The notes under the pieces were generated by a model that was not told where the DNA came from, searched no databases, and saw only the letters and a list, made by a program, of their open reading frames with translations. Source: CAZAMB01 sp964501365 (GTDB taxonomy: Bacteria > Planctomycetota > Phycisphaerae > UBA1845). Taken from it: DNA of 64,000 nucleotides. The stretch covers positions 372,001 to 436,000 of the forward strand of contig CAZCST010000020.1 of assembly GCA_964501365.1 (NCBI GenBank), given 5' to 3'. The translations under genes were made by a program, and so were the position numbers. Positions within the stretch are counted from its first letter, which is position 1, and the number at the start of each line of letters is the position of its first letter. This document shows, piece after piece, positions 45,633-54,900 of this stretch.

Positions 45633-47480
45633 TCACGAGTCTCCGATTGAGTTCTGGAACGCCCCATAGTCGAAGAGATCGATTGTGTCGTTGCCGTCGA
45701 AGTCTCCACAACGGCAGCCATCGTTGGAATCGTTTAACGGGCCGTTCCAGCATTCGAAAGAGGAGCGGAAGTCCGCAACGTTCACCCAGCCATCATCGTT
45801 CGCATCGCCTCGTACAAAGTGTGCGATTGCCATCTCAGCGGTAACAATTGCAATCGGCGCACCCTTGTCGGTTTCCAACCAAAGCTGGTAGAGCGTTTCG
45901 CCCCAATGATCGGTATGGTTTCCGGCATGCAGGGCTTCTATATAGTGTCTGGTGACCGTCTGATAGTAGACCGTCGAAACGACCTTCACCGCGTCATCAG
46001 GCAGCCAGAACTCCGTGTCATCCCAATACTGGCCGTCCGCATAGTCGGCTTTAACCGCGGGAGCGCCCGCTGCCCCATACATGGCATTGTTGAATCCCCG
46101 CGGTGGGATTCGCGTGTCCTTTTCAATCACGTCTGCCAGCGCCATGTGCGTGGTCACGCCCGGCGGATACCCTGTCACAAAAGACGCATAATCACTCAGC
46201 CCCACATGCATTTCATAAATGTCCGTCGATTCTTCATCCAACTCGGCGGTCACGGGATCGTAGTGACCGTATTCGCGAATCAGGTTGTCATTGACGTCGA
46301 AGCAACGGACGTTCACCCAGACTCGGCGCCCTTCGATGTGACCGGTGGGAAGCTTATGGCCCGACTCGTTGGTAACGCGCGTACGTACAGCGCCACACTC
46401 CTGTTCGAGTTCCAGTGATGCCGCCCGCTGCACCATCGACACTGCATTGGCCTGTCCCCCGGCCATCGCCTGCTGATCAACTTCCGGATCGCCCTCGTAA
46501 TATTTTGCGATGATTTTCAACACCCATGCCGATGCGCCTGCAAAATCGTGACGGGCCAAATCGTTTCTCTCTGGTCCGTAGAAACATCCTCGCGCAGTGG
46601 TCTTGGGCATGTGGCAGTCCTGGCACGTGCTGACTGTCGTGATACCCTGACCGCCAAAGCGCCCACCCATGTCCACGCCCCCATTGGCAAAGGAGCTGAG
46701 CTTCCACTCTGTGTAGGTGCGCTCCAGTGGGAATTGGTCCGCGAGGTTTTCCGTCGGTGTGGCCTCGTTGAGGTTGTTGTATCGATACGTTCCGTCGGAT
46801 AGTCGTGTGACAGCGATGTTGCCCACATCGTGGCACGTCCCGCAGACATCGCCGCGCTTGTGAAAATCCGATTGCACAAATGCGTGCCCTGCCTGCGCAT
46901 CGGCATAAGGACCACGACGCAATCCATTGGGATCCAGCACGAACTGGGAATTTCCGTAAAACCCCGGTATGTCGCCCATCGCGGCCAGGATAGTCTTGTC
47001 CTGGGATGGACTCACACCGGGTTCATAGATGGGATCAACCATGCTATGGCATAGGTGACAATTCACTCCGTCACGATCAACTTCATCAATGGCAGAACCG
47101 TCCGTCACATAGGCATTCTGAGTCAGAAACGTCATGGGCACGTGACAGCGCATGCAGAAGTACCCGACGTTGGCCACGTCCTGATTGGCCGTGGTCATCT
47201 GCGCGAGGAAGAGTGGGTCGCGCCCGGCCTGACCCATGAGGCTCCCGCGCCATGTGTTGTACGGTTCATTGGAGGGGTCAAAGTTTCCGTGACAGGCGGC
47301 GCAGGAATCCGAAGTGGTGATGACTGCAGGCGAAATGTCACCTACTTGAGTGCCTGACAGGTGAAAATCCTCTAACGTCATCGGCACGGTCTGCGCAATG
47401 ACCGCAACTCCCGCCATGCACGTGATCGCTAAAATCCAGCTAATGGCCAGCCGCCAGTTCTTCTTGCAAAGCTCGAACAT
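45633..47480 (-). CDS. Secreted pentaheme cytochrome c with dockerin-like tail
   Basis: A signal peptide is followed by five CxxCH sites (CAACH, CMRCH, CHLCH, CGTCH, CQDCH) in the first half, spread over about 250 residues, so it is a multiheme cytochrome of the extracytoplasm. The C-terminal half is beta-rich, and the end carries a dockerin type I-like pair of calcium loops (GDANDDGWVNVADF, then GDFDGNDTIDLFDYGAF). Planctomycetes use such tails on secreted proteins. ATG 47480 has GGGGGG 6 bases upstream. It probably feeds or drains electrons for the operon's molybdoenzyme. Confidence 0.87.
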   Translation of the reverse strand: MFELCKKNWRLAISWILAITCMAGVAVIAQTVPMTLEDFHLSGTQVGDISPAVITTSDSCAACHGNFDPSNEPYNTWRGSLMGQAGRDPLFLAQMTTANQDVANVGYFCMRCHVPMTFLTQNAYVTDGSAIDEVDRDGVNCHLCHSMVDPIYEPGVSPSQDKTILAAMGDIPGFYGNSQFVLDPNGLRRGPYADAQAGHAFVQSDFHKRGDVCGTCHDVGNIAVTRLSDGTYRYNNLNEATPTENLADQFPLERTYTEWKLSSFANGGVDMGGRFGGQGITTVSTCQDCHMPKTTARGCFYGPERNDLARHDFAGASAWVLKIIAKYYEGDPEVDQQAMAGGQANAVSMVQRAASLELEQECGAVRTRVTNESGHKLPTGHIEGRRVWVNVRCFDVNDNLIREYGHYDPVTAELDEESTDIYEMHVGLSDYASFVTGYPPGVTTHMALADVIEKDTRIPPRGFNNAMYGAAGAPAVKADYADGQYWDDTEFWLPDDAVKVVSTVYYQTVTRHYIEALHAGNHTDHWGETLYQLWLETDKGAPIAIVTAEMAIAHFVRGDANDDGWVNVADFRSSFECWNGPLNDSNDGCRCGDFDGNDTIDLFDYGAFQNSIGDS

Positions 47481-48429
47481 CATCTTCCCCCCCTACCCAA
47501 TTCTTTGGTACCCCGTTTCCCCCGATCCGATGTATGTATGTCTCCATGCATTGCCTGCATGCCCCCTGATCTCTTTGCCACCCCGGACGCGCGGCCTGGA
47601 TTGTTGTGAAACAGCCATCGACGCACCGCGATTCGAAGTCGAACCAATCGTGCGTCGGGAATCCGCAGAGTGGACAAAGGCCTCCGGGACCTGGGCCAAC
47701 TTCGCAAATACCGGAATGCTTCGATTGCAACTCGCGCGGCTCGATCGCCCAGGCCAGCAACTGCGCATGAGTCAGTGCCTCAGCGTGCAGAACGCGATCG
47801 AAAGACTCGGGCGCGGGACAGTTACCCTTATTTCGAAATGCTTTCTCAAAGGCAGCATGGAGTGACGCCAATTCTCTCGCATTCTGCATGCCCGCGCGGA
47901 GCAGCCGACCCGCGACATGGATTCGCCACAAGACCATATAGCGATCTTGCCGCAGCTTGCGCTCCCATGGCGAACCCACGATATCATCGGGCCTGTAACC
48001 GAATCGTTCATCCAGCATGTCCGCAACTTGCAGAAGCTCTCTTTGCAACCAGGGCAGCAGAGGAGTGGGATCGAGTATGGATTCGGGCAGGACCTGGATA
48101 AAAAGCGTACGATCCGTGAACCCGGCCTCAGTTTTGGTTAACAGGTCAACCTTCTGGTTCCTGCCCCTGCTGGCCGGGACCATCGCACAACGATGCAGAT
48201 TGCAATCGCCGATCAGCGTCCGAAGGTGCGATTCGAAGCCATCCGCTAGTTTCCATGCCGTGAAGTGATCACCATACGCCTTACAAAACGCGGCGCTTCG
48301 CGTTTCGACGTCCGATATGGCATAGAGCAGGTCGACTTTTTCGTGCAACTCACATTCGCGCGTCGGGTTCGTGCGAGTGACCAAAAAAACGACCTGTTCA
48401 ACAAGATCGGCGTGATAGACGAAAAGCAA
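47440..48429 (-). CDS. Zinc-finger protein of unknown function
   Basis: This 329-residue cytosolic protein begins at a TTG (48427-48429) with GGGAGA 6 bases upstream, inside the end of the chaperone gene. The N-terminal 200 residues are helical and rich in Leu (LLPWLQRELLQVADMLDERFGYRP). Near residue 250 a cluster of Cys pairs, CPLCGF and CRQC, with further Cys between, suggests a zinc site. It overlaps the pentaheme cytochrome gene by 40 bases. A role in maturation of the operon's metalloenzymes is suggested only by position and by similarity of layout to accessory proteins such as FdhE. Confidence 0.7.
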   Translation of the reverse strand: MLFVYHADLVEQVVFLVTRTNPTRECELHEKVDLLYAISDVETRSAAFCKAYGDHFTAWKLADGFESHLRTLIGDCNLHRCAMVPASRGRNQKVDLLTKTEAGFTDRTLFIQVLPESILDPTPLLPWLQRELLQVADMLDERFGYRPDDIVGSPWERKLRQDRYMVLWRIHVAGRLLRAGMQNARELASLHAAFEKAFRNKGNCPAPESFDRVLHAEALTHAQLLAWAIEPRELQSKHSGICEVGPGPGGLCPLCGFPTHDWFDFESRCVDGCFTTIQAARPGWQRDQGACRQCMETYIHRIGGNGVPKNWVGGEDDVRALQEELAAGH

Positions 48430-48431
48430 GG

Positions 48432-49229
48432 CTATTCTCCCAAAGACGAATTCGAACCACCCACGGTCAGCGGGACAAGCTGTTCAGCGGGCGCCGCCCC
48501 GCACTGGATTTCACTGTCTGCATTTGGATCGACGCGACGAAGTTCGAGGTAGTCCGGGCCGGGAGTGATGCCAAATGCCTGACACTCGATCGCGAGGAAC
48601 TCCGAGCTCACCTGCGCGAGATTTCCATAGATTCCTTCACTATCAGCTTTGGCGACCTTCGATCCAAGTGCCGGCAACCAGCGGGCCAGATGGTCGCGAA
48701 GAAATACTCGCTGTGCGTCCCAGCATGCATCCACCAGGTTCGAATTACCCGACAAAAATCCCGATGCCTGCTTGGCACAAAGAATGCTCATGAATTCGCA
48801 TTCCACCGTGACGTGATCGACGCGTTCCATCGATCCCTGGGCGCCCTCCAGCCCGAATGCGCCGTAAAACCCTGCGATGTCGGCAAGCTCGCCGGCCTGT
48901 TGAACGATCTCCGCCTGCCCGTACTCAAGTTCATAGAGAGGGCATGCCCCACGGACCGCATGGCCAAACAACTCAGAGTAGCTCGTTTCCAAATCCAGCG
49001 GCACAAGGGATTTCCGGTCAAGACCATTCGATGCAGCCTTAAGTGCCACCGTGATGTTCGAACTCAGGAATTTGGCGGCGTTCGGCGCCATGCATCGGTG
49101 CAGCAGGGCGACAATCGTAGAAACCGTCGCTTCGTCAGGATAGCGCCAGGCCCACGCCATCAGGGCGTACATCATTCCCCGGACACGAGCCTGATCCGCC
49201 ACGTTTTGATCTTCTTCGAGAATCCTCAT
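48432..49229 (-). CDS. TorD/DmsD/NarJ-like molybdoenzyme chaperone
   Basis: An all-helical cytosolic protein of 265 residues. The family signature is visible: YSELFGHAVRGACPLYELEY, followed about 40 residues later by a conserved Glu/Phe segment (VECEFMSILCAKQASG). Such chaperones hold molybdopterin enzymes until the cofactor is in place and the Tat signal may be exported. Its place 12 bases after the NxrB-type gene fits that job for the NxrA-type subunit. A GAGGG precedes ATG 49229. Confidence 0.88.
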   Translation of the reverse strand: MRILEEDQNVADQARVRGMMYALMAWAWRYPDEATVSTIVALLHRCMAPNAAKFLSSNITVALKAASNGLDRKSLVPLDLETSYSELFGHAVRGACPLYELEYGQAEIVQQAGELADIAGFYGAFGLEGAQGSMERVDHVTVECEFMSILCAKQASGFLSGNSNLVDACWDAQRVFLRDHLARWLPALGSKVAKADSEGIYGNLAQVSSEFLAIECQAFGITPGPDYLELRRVDPNADSEIQCGAAPAEQLVPLTVGGSNSSLGE

Positions 49230-49241
49230 AACCCACCCTCG

Positions 49242-50519
49242 TCAGATCGAATTCGCATGCACTGCCGGCCGCACATAAACGGGCTCTTCCACGGTCGTGC
49301 GAAACATCTCTTTTCCGTTGCGGTTGAATGCGATCACCGTGTCGTTGTACATTTCAAACTTCTTGCCGTTTTGCGTGGTCTCGTAGACCTTGGGGCCGTC
49401 CTCAATCTCGTAGCGAGCGATGATCTGATTGCTCCTGCGAAATAGCTGAAGCACAGCGAGAAGCTCACGATCCGGGTTGCGATAGCGCTCCACCGCCTGC
49501 TTGACGCCCGGCCCAAACATTTGTTCAAGGTACCTGGTGGGAACCCAGCGCGGGGGGATGTAATAGCCATTGGGCTCAGTTCCGAACTGTGGATAAATCG
49601 GTAATGCCACGCGAGCCACGTGTATAAGGTAGTACAGTGGGTTGTGCCGATCCTCGATCCATGTGCTGTCCAGGTTGACCTTCACAAGTCCCTGCATGCG
49701 CACCTGCCCGATGCAGGCCTCCATGCACCGCGTCTCCATCGGCGTACCTTCATGTTCAGGTTCGTGGCCCTCTACGCGCGGATAACACCCAATGCACTTC
49801 TCGCTGGTTCGCGTCGTACCGCGATACATCGATTTCTTGTAGGGACAGGCTTCAACGCATTTGCGATAACCACGGCACTCGCTTTGGTCGATCAGCACAA
49901 TGCCGTCTTCCGGCCGCTTGTAGATCGCGTTGCGCGGACAAGCGGCGAGGCAGGCGGGATACGAGCAGTGATTGCAGAGGCGCGCCAAGTAGTAAAACCA
50001 CGCGCGATGTTTGTTTTCGCCGCTACTGTCCTCGCCACCACCAAAGTCCATCGGCTTGGTTGGGCCGGTGGGAGGAACGTCCTCATGAATATTCGGGAAT
50101 CGCCAATCCTCATCGGGGGGAAGGTATCCAAGCACATGGTTGGGCTGACCACCGCGGGCCACAAATTCCGGCGACTCAAAAACCGTCTTGCCCGCGAACT
50201 CCCCATAGGGCCTTTTCACATCGGGACTGAGTTCACCCTGCCAGCGCTGGCCCTTGGGGTTGGCTTGCTCCAACAAATCCAGAATCTTCACGTCCCAATT
50301 CTGCGGGTAGCCGCCGTAAGGCTTGGTCTCCACGTTGGTCCACCACATGTGCTCCTGGCCCTTGGCGAAGGTCCAGGTGCTCTTGCAGGCCATCGTACAG
50401 GTCTGACAGCCAATGCAGCGGTTGATGTTGATGACGAACGCGAATTGCTCCTTGGGCGCCGCCTGTTCATAGGGATACCGCATGTCTCGCCCAAGCTGCC
50501 AGTTAAATACCGATGGCAT
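49242..50519 (-). CDS. nxrB: Nitrite oxidoreductase beta subunit (NxrB/NarH family)
   Basis: This 425-residue ferredoxin subunit carries four Fe-S clusters: CIGCQTCTMAC (35-45), CNHCSYPACLAACP, CRGYRKCVEACPYKK and CIGCYP with CMEAC. In the third motif a Tyr replaces the Cys, as Trp does in NarH, so a 3Fe-4S cluster is expected there. The N-terminus (FNWQLGRDMRYPYE), KSTWTFAKGQEHMWWTNVE and TKPYGGYPQNWDVK match the Nitrospira/anammox type NxrB as I remember it, rather than cytoplasmic NarH. There is no signal peptide, so export would be with the alpha subunit. AGGGAGA lies 7 bases before ATG. Confidence 0.9.
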   Translation of the reverse strand: MPSVFNWQLGRDMRYPYEQAAPKEQFAFVININRCIGCQTCTMACKSTWTFAKGQEHMWWTNVETKPYGGYPQNWDVKILDLLEQANPKGQRWQGELSPDVKRPYGEFAGKTVFESPEFVARGGQPNHVLGYLPPDEDWRFPNIHEDVPPTGPTKPMDFGGGEDSSGENKHRAWFYYLARLCNHCSYPACLAACPRNAIYKRPEDGIVLIDQSECRGYRKCVEACPYKKSMYRGTTRTSEKCIGCYPRVEGHEPEHEGTPMETRCMEACIGQVRMQGLVKVNLDSTWIEDRHNPLYYLIHVARVALPIYPQFGTEPNGYYIPPRWVPTRYLEQMFGPGVKQAVERYRNPDRELLAVLQLFRRSNQIIARYEIEDGPKVYETTQNGKKFEMYNDTVIAFNRNGKEMFRTTVEEPVYVRPAVHANSI

Positions 50520-50546
50520 GACTGAATCTCCCTGGTTTTTCGCTGC

Positions 50547-51110
50547 CTACGCCGATTTTTGTGATAATTCGGCGGCCATTCCGACATAGTGTTCGTGCTT
50601 CGAAGAACATGAATTCGCACGATCCGCGCGATCAAAGGCGCCGCGCATCAACTCCTGCTCTTCCGGACCCAGCGCCCGTTCAGCCATGACGAACAACACG
50701 TTGTCCTCCTTAAAGATATGCTCTCGCAGCAGGCGGATGTATGCTGTAGCCGCCTGCCTCAGCGAGGTTTCGGCCCAGACATCGCCAACCTCGGCTGCAT
50801 CAATGTTTGACTCGATTTTGCGAATCAGGGCCCGGCCCATTTCATGCTCGTCGAGCATGCATCCGATAGGGCCGTGCTCGCGGGGAATGCCGGCACTTTC
50901 CAGCACCGGAAACAGTTCCTTTTCTTCCTTGGCGTGATGACACCCGTCCGCAAAATTCCGCAGAAAGTCGATCGCATCACGATAGAAATCCCCATCCACA
51001 GGTCGCGAGAGTTGTTTCTCGATCGCATCCAGGACACGCTCGATCACCCGGTGCTCGTTCTTGAGCACGTCCATCGGGCTCAATGTTTGACAATTGCACA
51101 TGCAACCCAT
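50547..51110 (-). CDS. Hemerythrin-domain protein
   Basis: A 187-residue protein with a HHE cation-binding domain: LKNEHRVIERVLDAIE, then DGCHHAKEEKELFPVLE, MLDEHEMGRAL and LREHIFKEDNVLF supply the His and Glu residues of a di-iron site. The N-terminus has a Cys cluster (MGCMCNC), not typical of the family. Such proteins sense or handle O2 or NO. In this operon a role in protecting the molybdoenzyme from NO, or in sensing it, is possible. AGGAAC precedes ATG by 5 bases. Confidence 0.88.
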   Translation of the reverse strand: MGCMCNCQTLSPMDVLKNEHRVIERVLDAIEKQLSRPVDGDFYRDAIDFLRNFADGCHHAKEEKELFPVLESAGIPREHGPIGCMLDEHEMGRALIRKIESNIDAAEVGDVWAETSLRQAATAYIRLLREHIFKEDNVLFVMAERALGPEEQELMRGAFDRADRANSCSSKHEHYVGMAAELSQKSA

Positions 51111-51126
51111 GCTCAGTTCCTTTCTG

Positions 51127-51456
51127 CTAATCCAGAACGGTAAGACTCCATCCGTTCGATTCCGTTTTCTTCACGTCCATGCCGGCCCGCCTGCCACCCC
51201 ACCGCGAAAGCACCAGCTCCACCAATTCCCGAATCGCTTCCTCCCCAAGCAATCGAGTCGCCATGTACGGGCCGGCATACCCCCGCGTCCTGAACATGTG
51301 CAGGATGCGATTGGCGTCGAAGCCGAGTCTCGCGTACTCGTCGATGAAACACTCGGCCATCTCCCGCACCGCTTCTTCCGGCGGCGCTCCAATGTCTTCC
51401 AGCACCACGCCGCTGATGGTCATCGGGTCCGTGTAATCTGGCTCGCCATACGGCAT
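51127..51456 (-). CDS. Small conserved-looking protein in the nitrite oxidoreductase operon
   Basis: This 109-residue soluble protein starts with GEPDYTDPMTISGVVLEDIGAP and continues as a helical domain (EECIDEYARLGFDANRILHMF-like) ending with MDVKKTESNG. No family is recognised. AAGGAG lies 7 bases before the ATG, so it is real coding sequence. Its position between the hemerythrin and a small membrane protein links it to the operon's metalloenzymes. Confidence 0.72.
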   Translation of the reverse strand: MPYGEPDYTDPMTISGVVLEDIGAPPEEAVREMAECFIDEYARLGFDANRILHMFRTRGYAGPYMATRLLGEEAIRELVELVLSRWGGRRAGMDVKKTESNGWSLTVLD

Positions 51457-51492
51457 TTCTTGACTCCTTCGCGTCGGGCCTGGTTGTCCCGA

Positions 51493-51978
51493 TTAGTCCT
51501 TGTCCCCATCGTGCTCATTCGTAGCCGGGGCGATCCGAGCTTCTCCGGCCGGTCGAATCTCTGTGTGGCGAATCCGCCCGCCCAGGTTCGCCGTCCAGGC
51601 CATGAAGCCAGTGGCCACCAGGGCCAGCACCAAGCCCAACGGCACGGACCAACGCGCGACCTTGGCCCGCAGCACCAATCCCACCAGACCGACGACTCCA
51701 CCCGCCGCGGCGGCAATCAAAGCCGTCAACGCCGTGTCTTCGTGTTTCTCAATATAGGGGTGTGAGACCGTGGAAATATTTTCCACCTCGTCCTCGGCCA
51801 GTTCGCCGGACAAGTACGACGCCCCGGCACCAAGCCCCAGCAACACCAGGCAGATCATTCCAAAGGCGGCACTGTTCGCATCCTTGCGCCATATCGCCCA
51901 GAGCAGGGCCAGCACCGCAAAGAACGATCCCACGACCGGAAGGTGGTTGACAATTAGATGAAAGTGCGCCCCGTTCAT
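51493..51978 (-). CDS. Small four-helix membrane protein (DUF2231-like)
   Basis: A 161-residue protein beginning NGAHFHLIVNHLPVVGSFFAVL with four hydrophobic segments (about residues 10-30, 37-58, 85-106, 115-135) and His residues in the first helix that could bind heme b. It resembles the DUF2231 membrane-protein family. It lies 8 bases after the NxrA-type gene. A role as heme or quinone-side electron acceptor is possible but not shown. Confidence 0.7.
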   Translation of the reverse strand: MNGAHFHLIVNHLPVVGSFFAVLALLWAIWRKDANSAAFGMICLVLLGLGAGASYLSGELAEDEVENISTVSHPYIEKHEDTALTALIAAAAGGVVGLVGLVLRAKVARWSVPLGLVLALVATGFMAWTANLGGRIRHTEIRPAGEARIAPATNEHDGDKD

Positions 51979-51985
51979 GTTTCAC

Positions 51986-54900
51986 CTAACCTTCGAATTC
52001 CTCTGTTTTTTCCGTCGCATCGCGGTACTCGCCCATGAACCCGCCGGCCAGGTATCGTTTCATGGCTGCGTTCTCCGCCGCGGGCGAAAACCCGCCTGTC
52101 GCCGGGGCCCAAATCCCCTTGCCGCCCAGTCCACCATCCTCGGCCTTCACCACGCGGACCAGTGTCTCTTTGGGGACGGTGTTCACGGCGTGATTGTCAG
52201 CTTCGCCGCCAAAAAGAAATCCCATGACCGCCTTGCTCTTGTGGAAGAGCGTGTCGGTCTGGTGCATGGGCATGTGCCAGTTGCGCGTCAGGCTCTGCTG
52301 CGAGCCGTAGCGCAGGTTGGCCTGGTATCCATCTTCGCACAGCGCTCTACCGTCCTTGCGCGTTTCATGGGCCTTCACGCTCTTTTCGGTGGCCATGTAC
52401 GGAGCGTGCTTCATCATGATGACGCTGTAGGGATACGCGGGATTGTAGACCGCCCGCAGCATGAGCCGGGCGACTTTGTAGTAGGGGTCGTCAGGACTTG
52501 CACCGACATAGGGTCGGTCTGCCGGATTGGCGTCCACATACACGTAGTCGCCGTCATTGATGCCCAGGTCGCGGGCCGCTTGCGGGTTGATGTGTACCTG
52601 ATGCTCACCGACGTACGGCGCACGACGGTCCATGCGCATCGGATCACCGAAATTGCTGTCGTACACCATGTGCCAATCCACGTTGCTCCAGGATGAGTGC
52701 ACACGGTGCCGCGTTTTGGGTGTGATGCAATAGAAGCTAAATCCCCGTTCCCAGAGGAAGTTTCGCGTCCCCTTGACTTCACTCCACGGCATCTTGATGT
52801 TCCGAACTGTGCGCAAATCCCAATGCTCCGCGTCCTTGGAAATTCCGTAGGCATCCGGTCGGATATGCGGATTACTCGATACGATCACGTTGGGCAGATA
52901 GGGCGTGGCCTCAGTCCCTTCGCGGTGGACGATGAAGTTCTCGCCGTACTCAATGGCCTCCGGAACGTCGGCATAGGCGTGCAGCCGACCGGTATCGGTG
53001 TGGAACGGCTCGTCATCGTGAACCTGCTCCCAGAAGGGTATGCGCGGATATGTGCGGAAAAGCAGGAGCGCACCGCCCGGGGTGCCGTATTTGCCGGCCA
53101 TGATGTCATCGAGCTTGTATCCGGCCGTCGTCGTACACGTATCCAGCAAGCGCTGAATGTAGAGTCCTCGCTTGCCCTCGTGCTCAAACTTGAACATGTC
53201 AGTAAATCGCGGCTCGTTGATTTCCTCGCCGACTGCCTTGGCAATGTTCGCCAGGATCCACAGATCGTCGCGCGAGTCGAACACCGGCTTGATCCCACCC
53301 TTCCAGATTTGCAGGAACGGGTTGGAGCACGAGGCCGTAATTTCAAGGTCTTCAAACTCCACCCAGCTATTAGCCGGCAGGCCAAAGTCCGCATACTGCA
53401 CACTTGCCGTCATCACGATGTCCTGGGCGATGATCATCTCGATGTTCGGGTTCACGTTCTTGAACATCTCGTAGGCATGCTTGGCGTTGTTGAAAAGGTT
53501 TACATTCGTGAAGTGCAAGGACTTGGTCGGCGTGGGCATGTGGCTCTTGCCGGTGAAAACTTTGCGGCCCGCGCCAGGCGTCTCCACGATGAGCGGCCGG
53601 TCGCCGTGGTTCCAGTAAGCGGGCTCCTCGTCCTTGGTGTACGCGTGGGCATGGACCTCGCGCCCGTGGGCCTTTTCGTCGAGGTTGAGCTCGAAGGGGT
53701 CTTCTGCCACCCAGCCCTTGAAGCCCGGACCGGTGATCTTGCTGCCCTGGAACAGCGCTGCCTTATAGTTGCCCGCCCAGCCGTGTACGCCTGTCCCCGG
53801 TTTGCCGATATTGCCGGTGAGCATCATCGGCAAGTACGCGGCGCGATTCGCCTCCGTGGCATGGAACCAGTGATTGATGCCCTCGCCCTGATGGATCGCC
53901 ACTGGCCCGCTGTTCTTCGTAGTCTCCCAGATGTCGCGGGCCAGCCGCTCGATCATGGCCTTGGGCGAGTGCGTGATGTCGGCCACGCTGTCGAGGTCGT
54001 AGTCCTTCAGGTGAACCTGATAGAGTGACCACAAGGTGGTCACCTCGACTTCCTTCCCATCGACGAGTTTCACTTTCCAACTGCCCTCGAGCGCGGGATC
54101 AACACCGCGAGACGCCATTCGCCTGCCCACATCGTCGCGTGTGAGCGCCACCGGCTCGTTCTTCTTGGAATCCCAGACGACGCGGTCGCCAAGCCTGGCA
54201 TACTGCTCATCCGTGAGTCCCTGCACCTTGAAACTCGGGCCGTCTTTCGAGAGCGCGTTCTTGTAATTGGGAACAATCTCATCTGCTCGAAGCCGTTTGA
54301 GGTTGTCGGGGCGGATCAGCAGCGGGAAATCCGTGAACTCTTTGATGAACTTTTCGTCGTACCACTTGTTGTCGATCATGCACCGCGCCACGCCCAGCCA
54401 AAACGCCGCGTCAGTCGCAGGCCGGATCGGAATCCAATAATCCGACTTCGTGCTCGGTGCGCCGTATTCCGGCGCGATCACCACGATTCGCCCGCCTCGC
54501 TCCATGCACTCAATGAACCAATGCGAATCCGGCAGCTTGTTCTCCACCAGATTCTTGCCGTTCATGATGATGAGCTTGCTGAACCGCAGATCATTGAAAT
54601 CACAGTCAGAGTTCTGCAAACCGTGCACCCACGGTTGCCCGGGCGTCTGGTCACCGTGCCAGGTGTAGTTGCTCCAGTTACGCCCAGCCCTGGCCTGATC
54701 ATGCCCAACCTTGCGGATATGCGCATCGAGCAGAGCCATCGAGTTATTAAGCCGGTACATGCCGTACTTGCCGATCACGCCCAGCAAGCCCATTCCACCG
54801 CGCATCTTAAATGTCCGCGTTCCCGCCCCGCCCATCTCCGAAATCATTTCTTCCGGATAGCCTTGTTCACGCAATCGCTTTGCACCTTCTTCTCCGGAAT

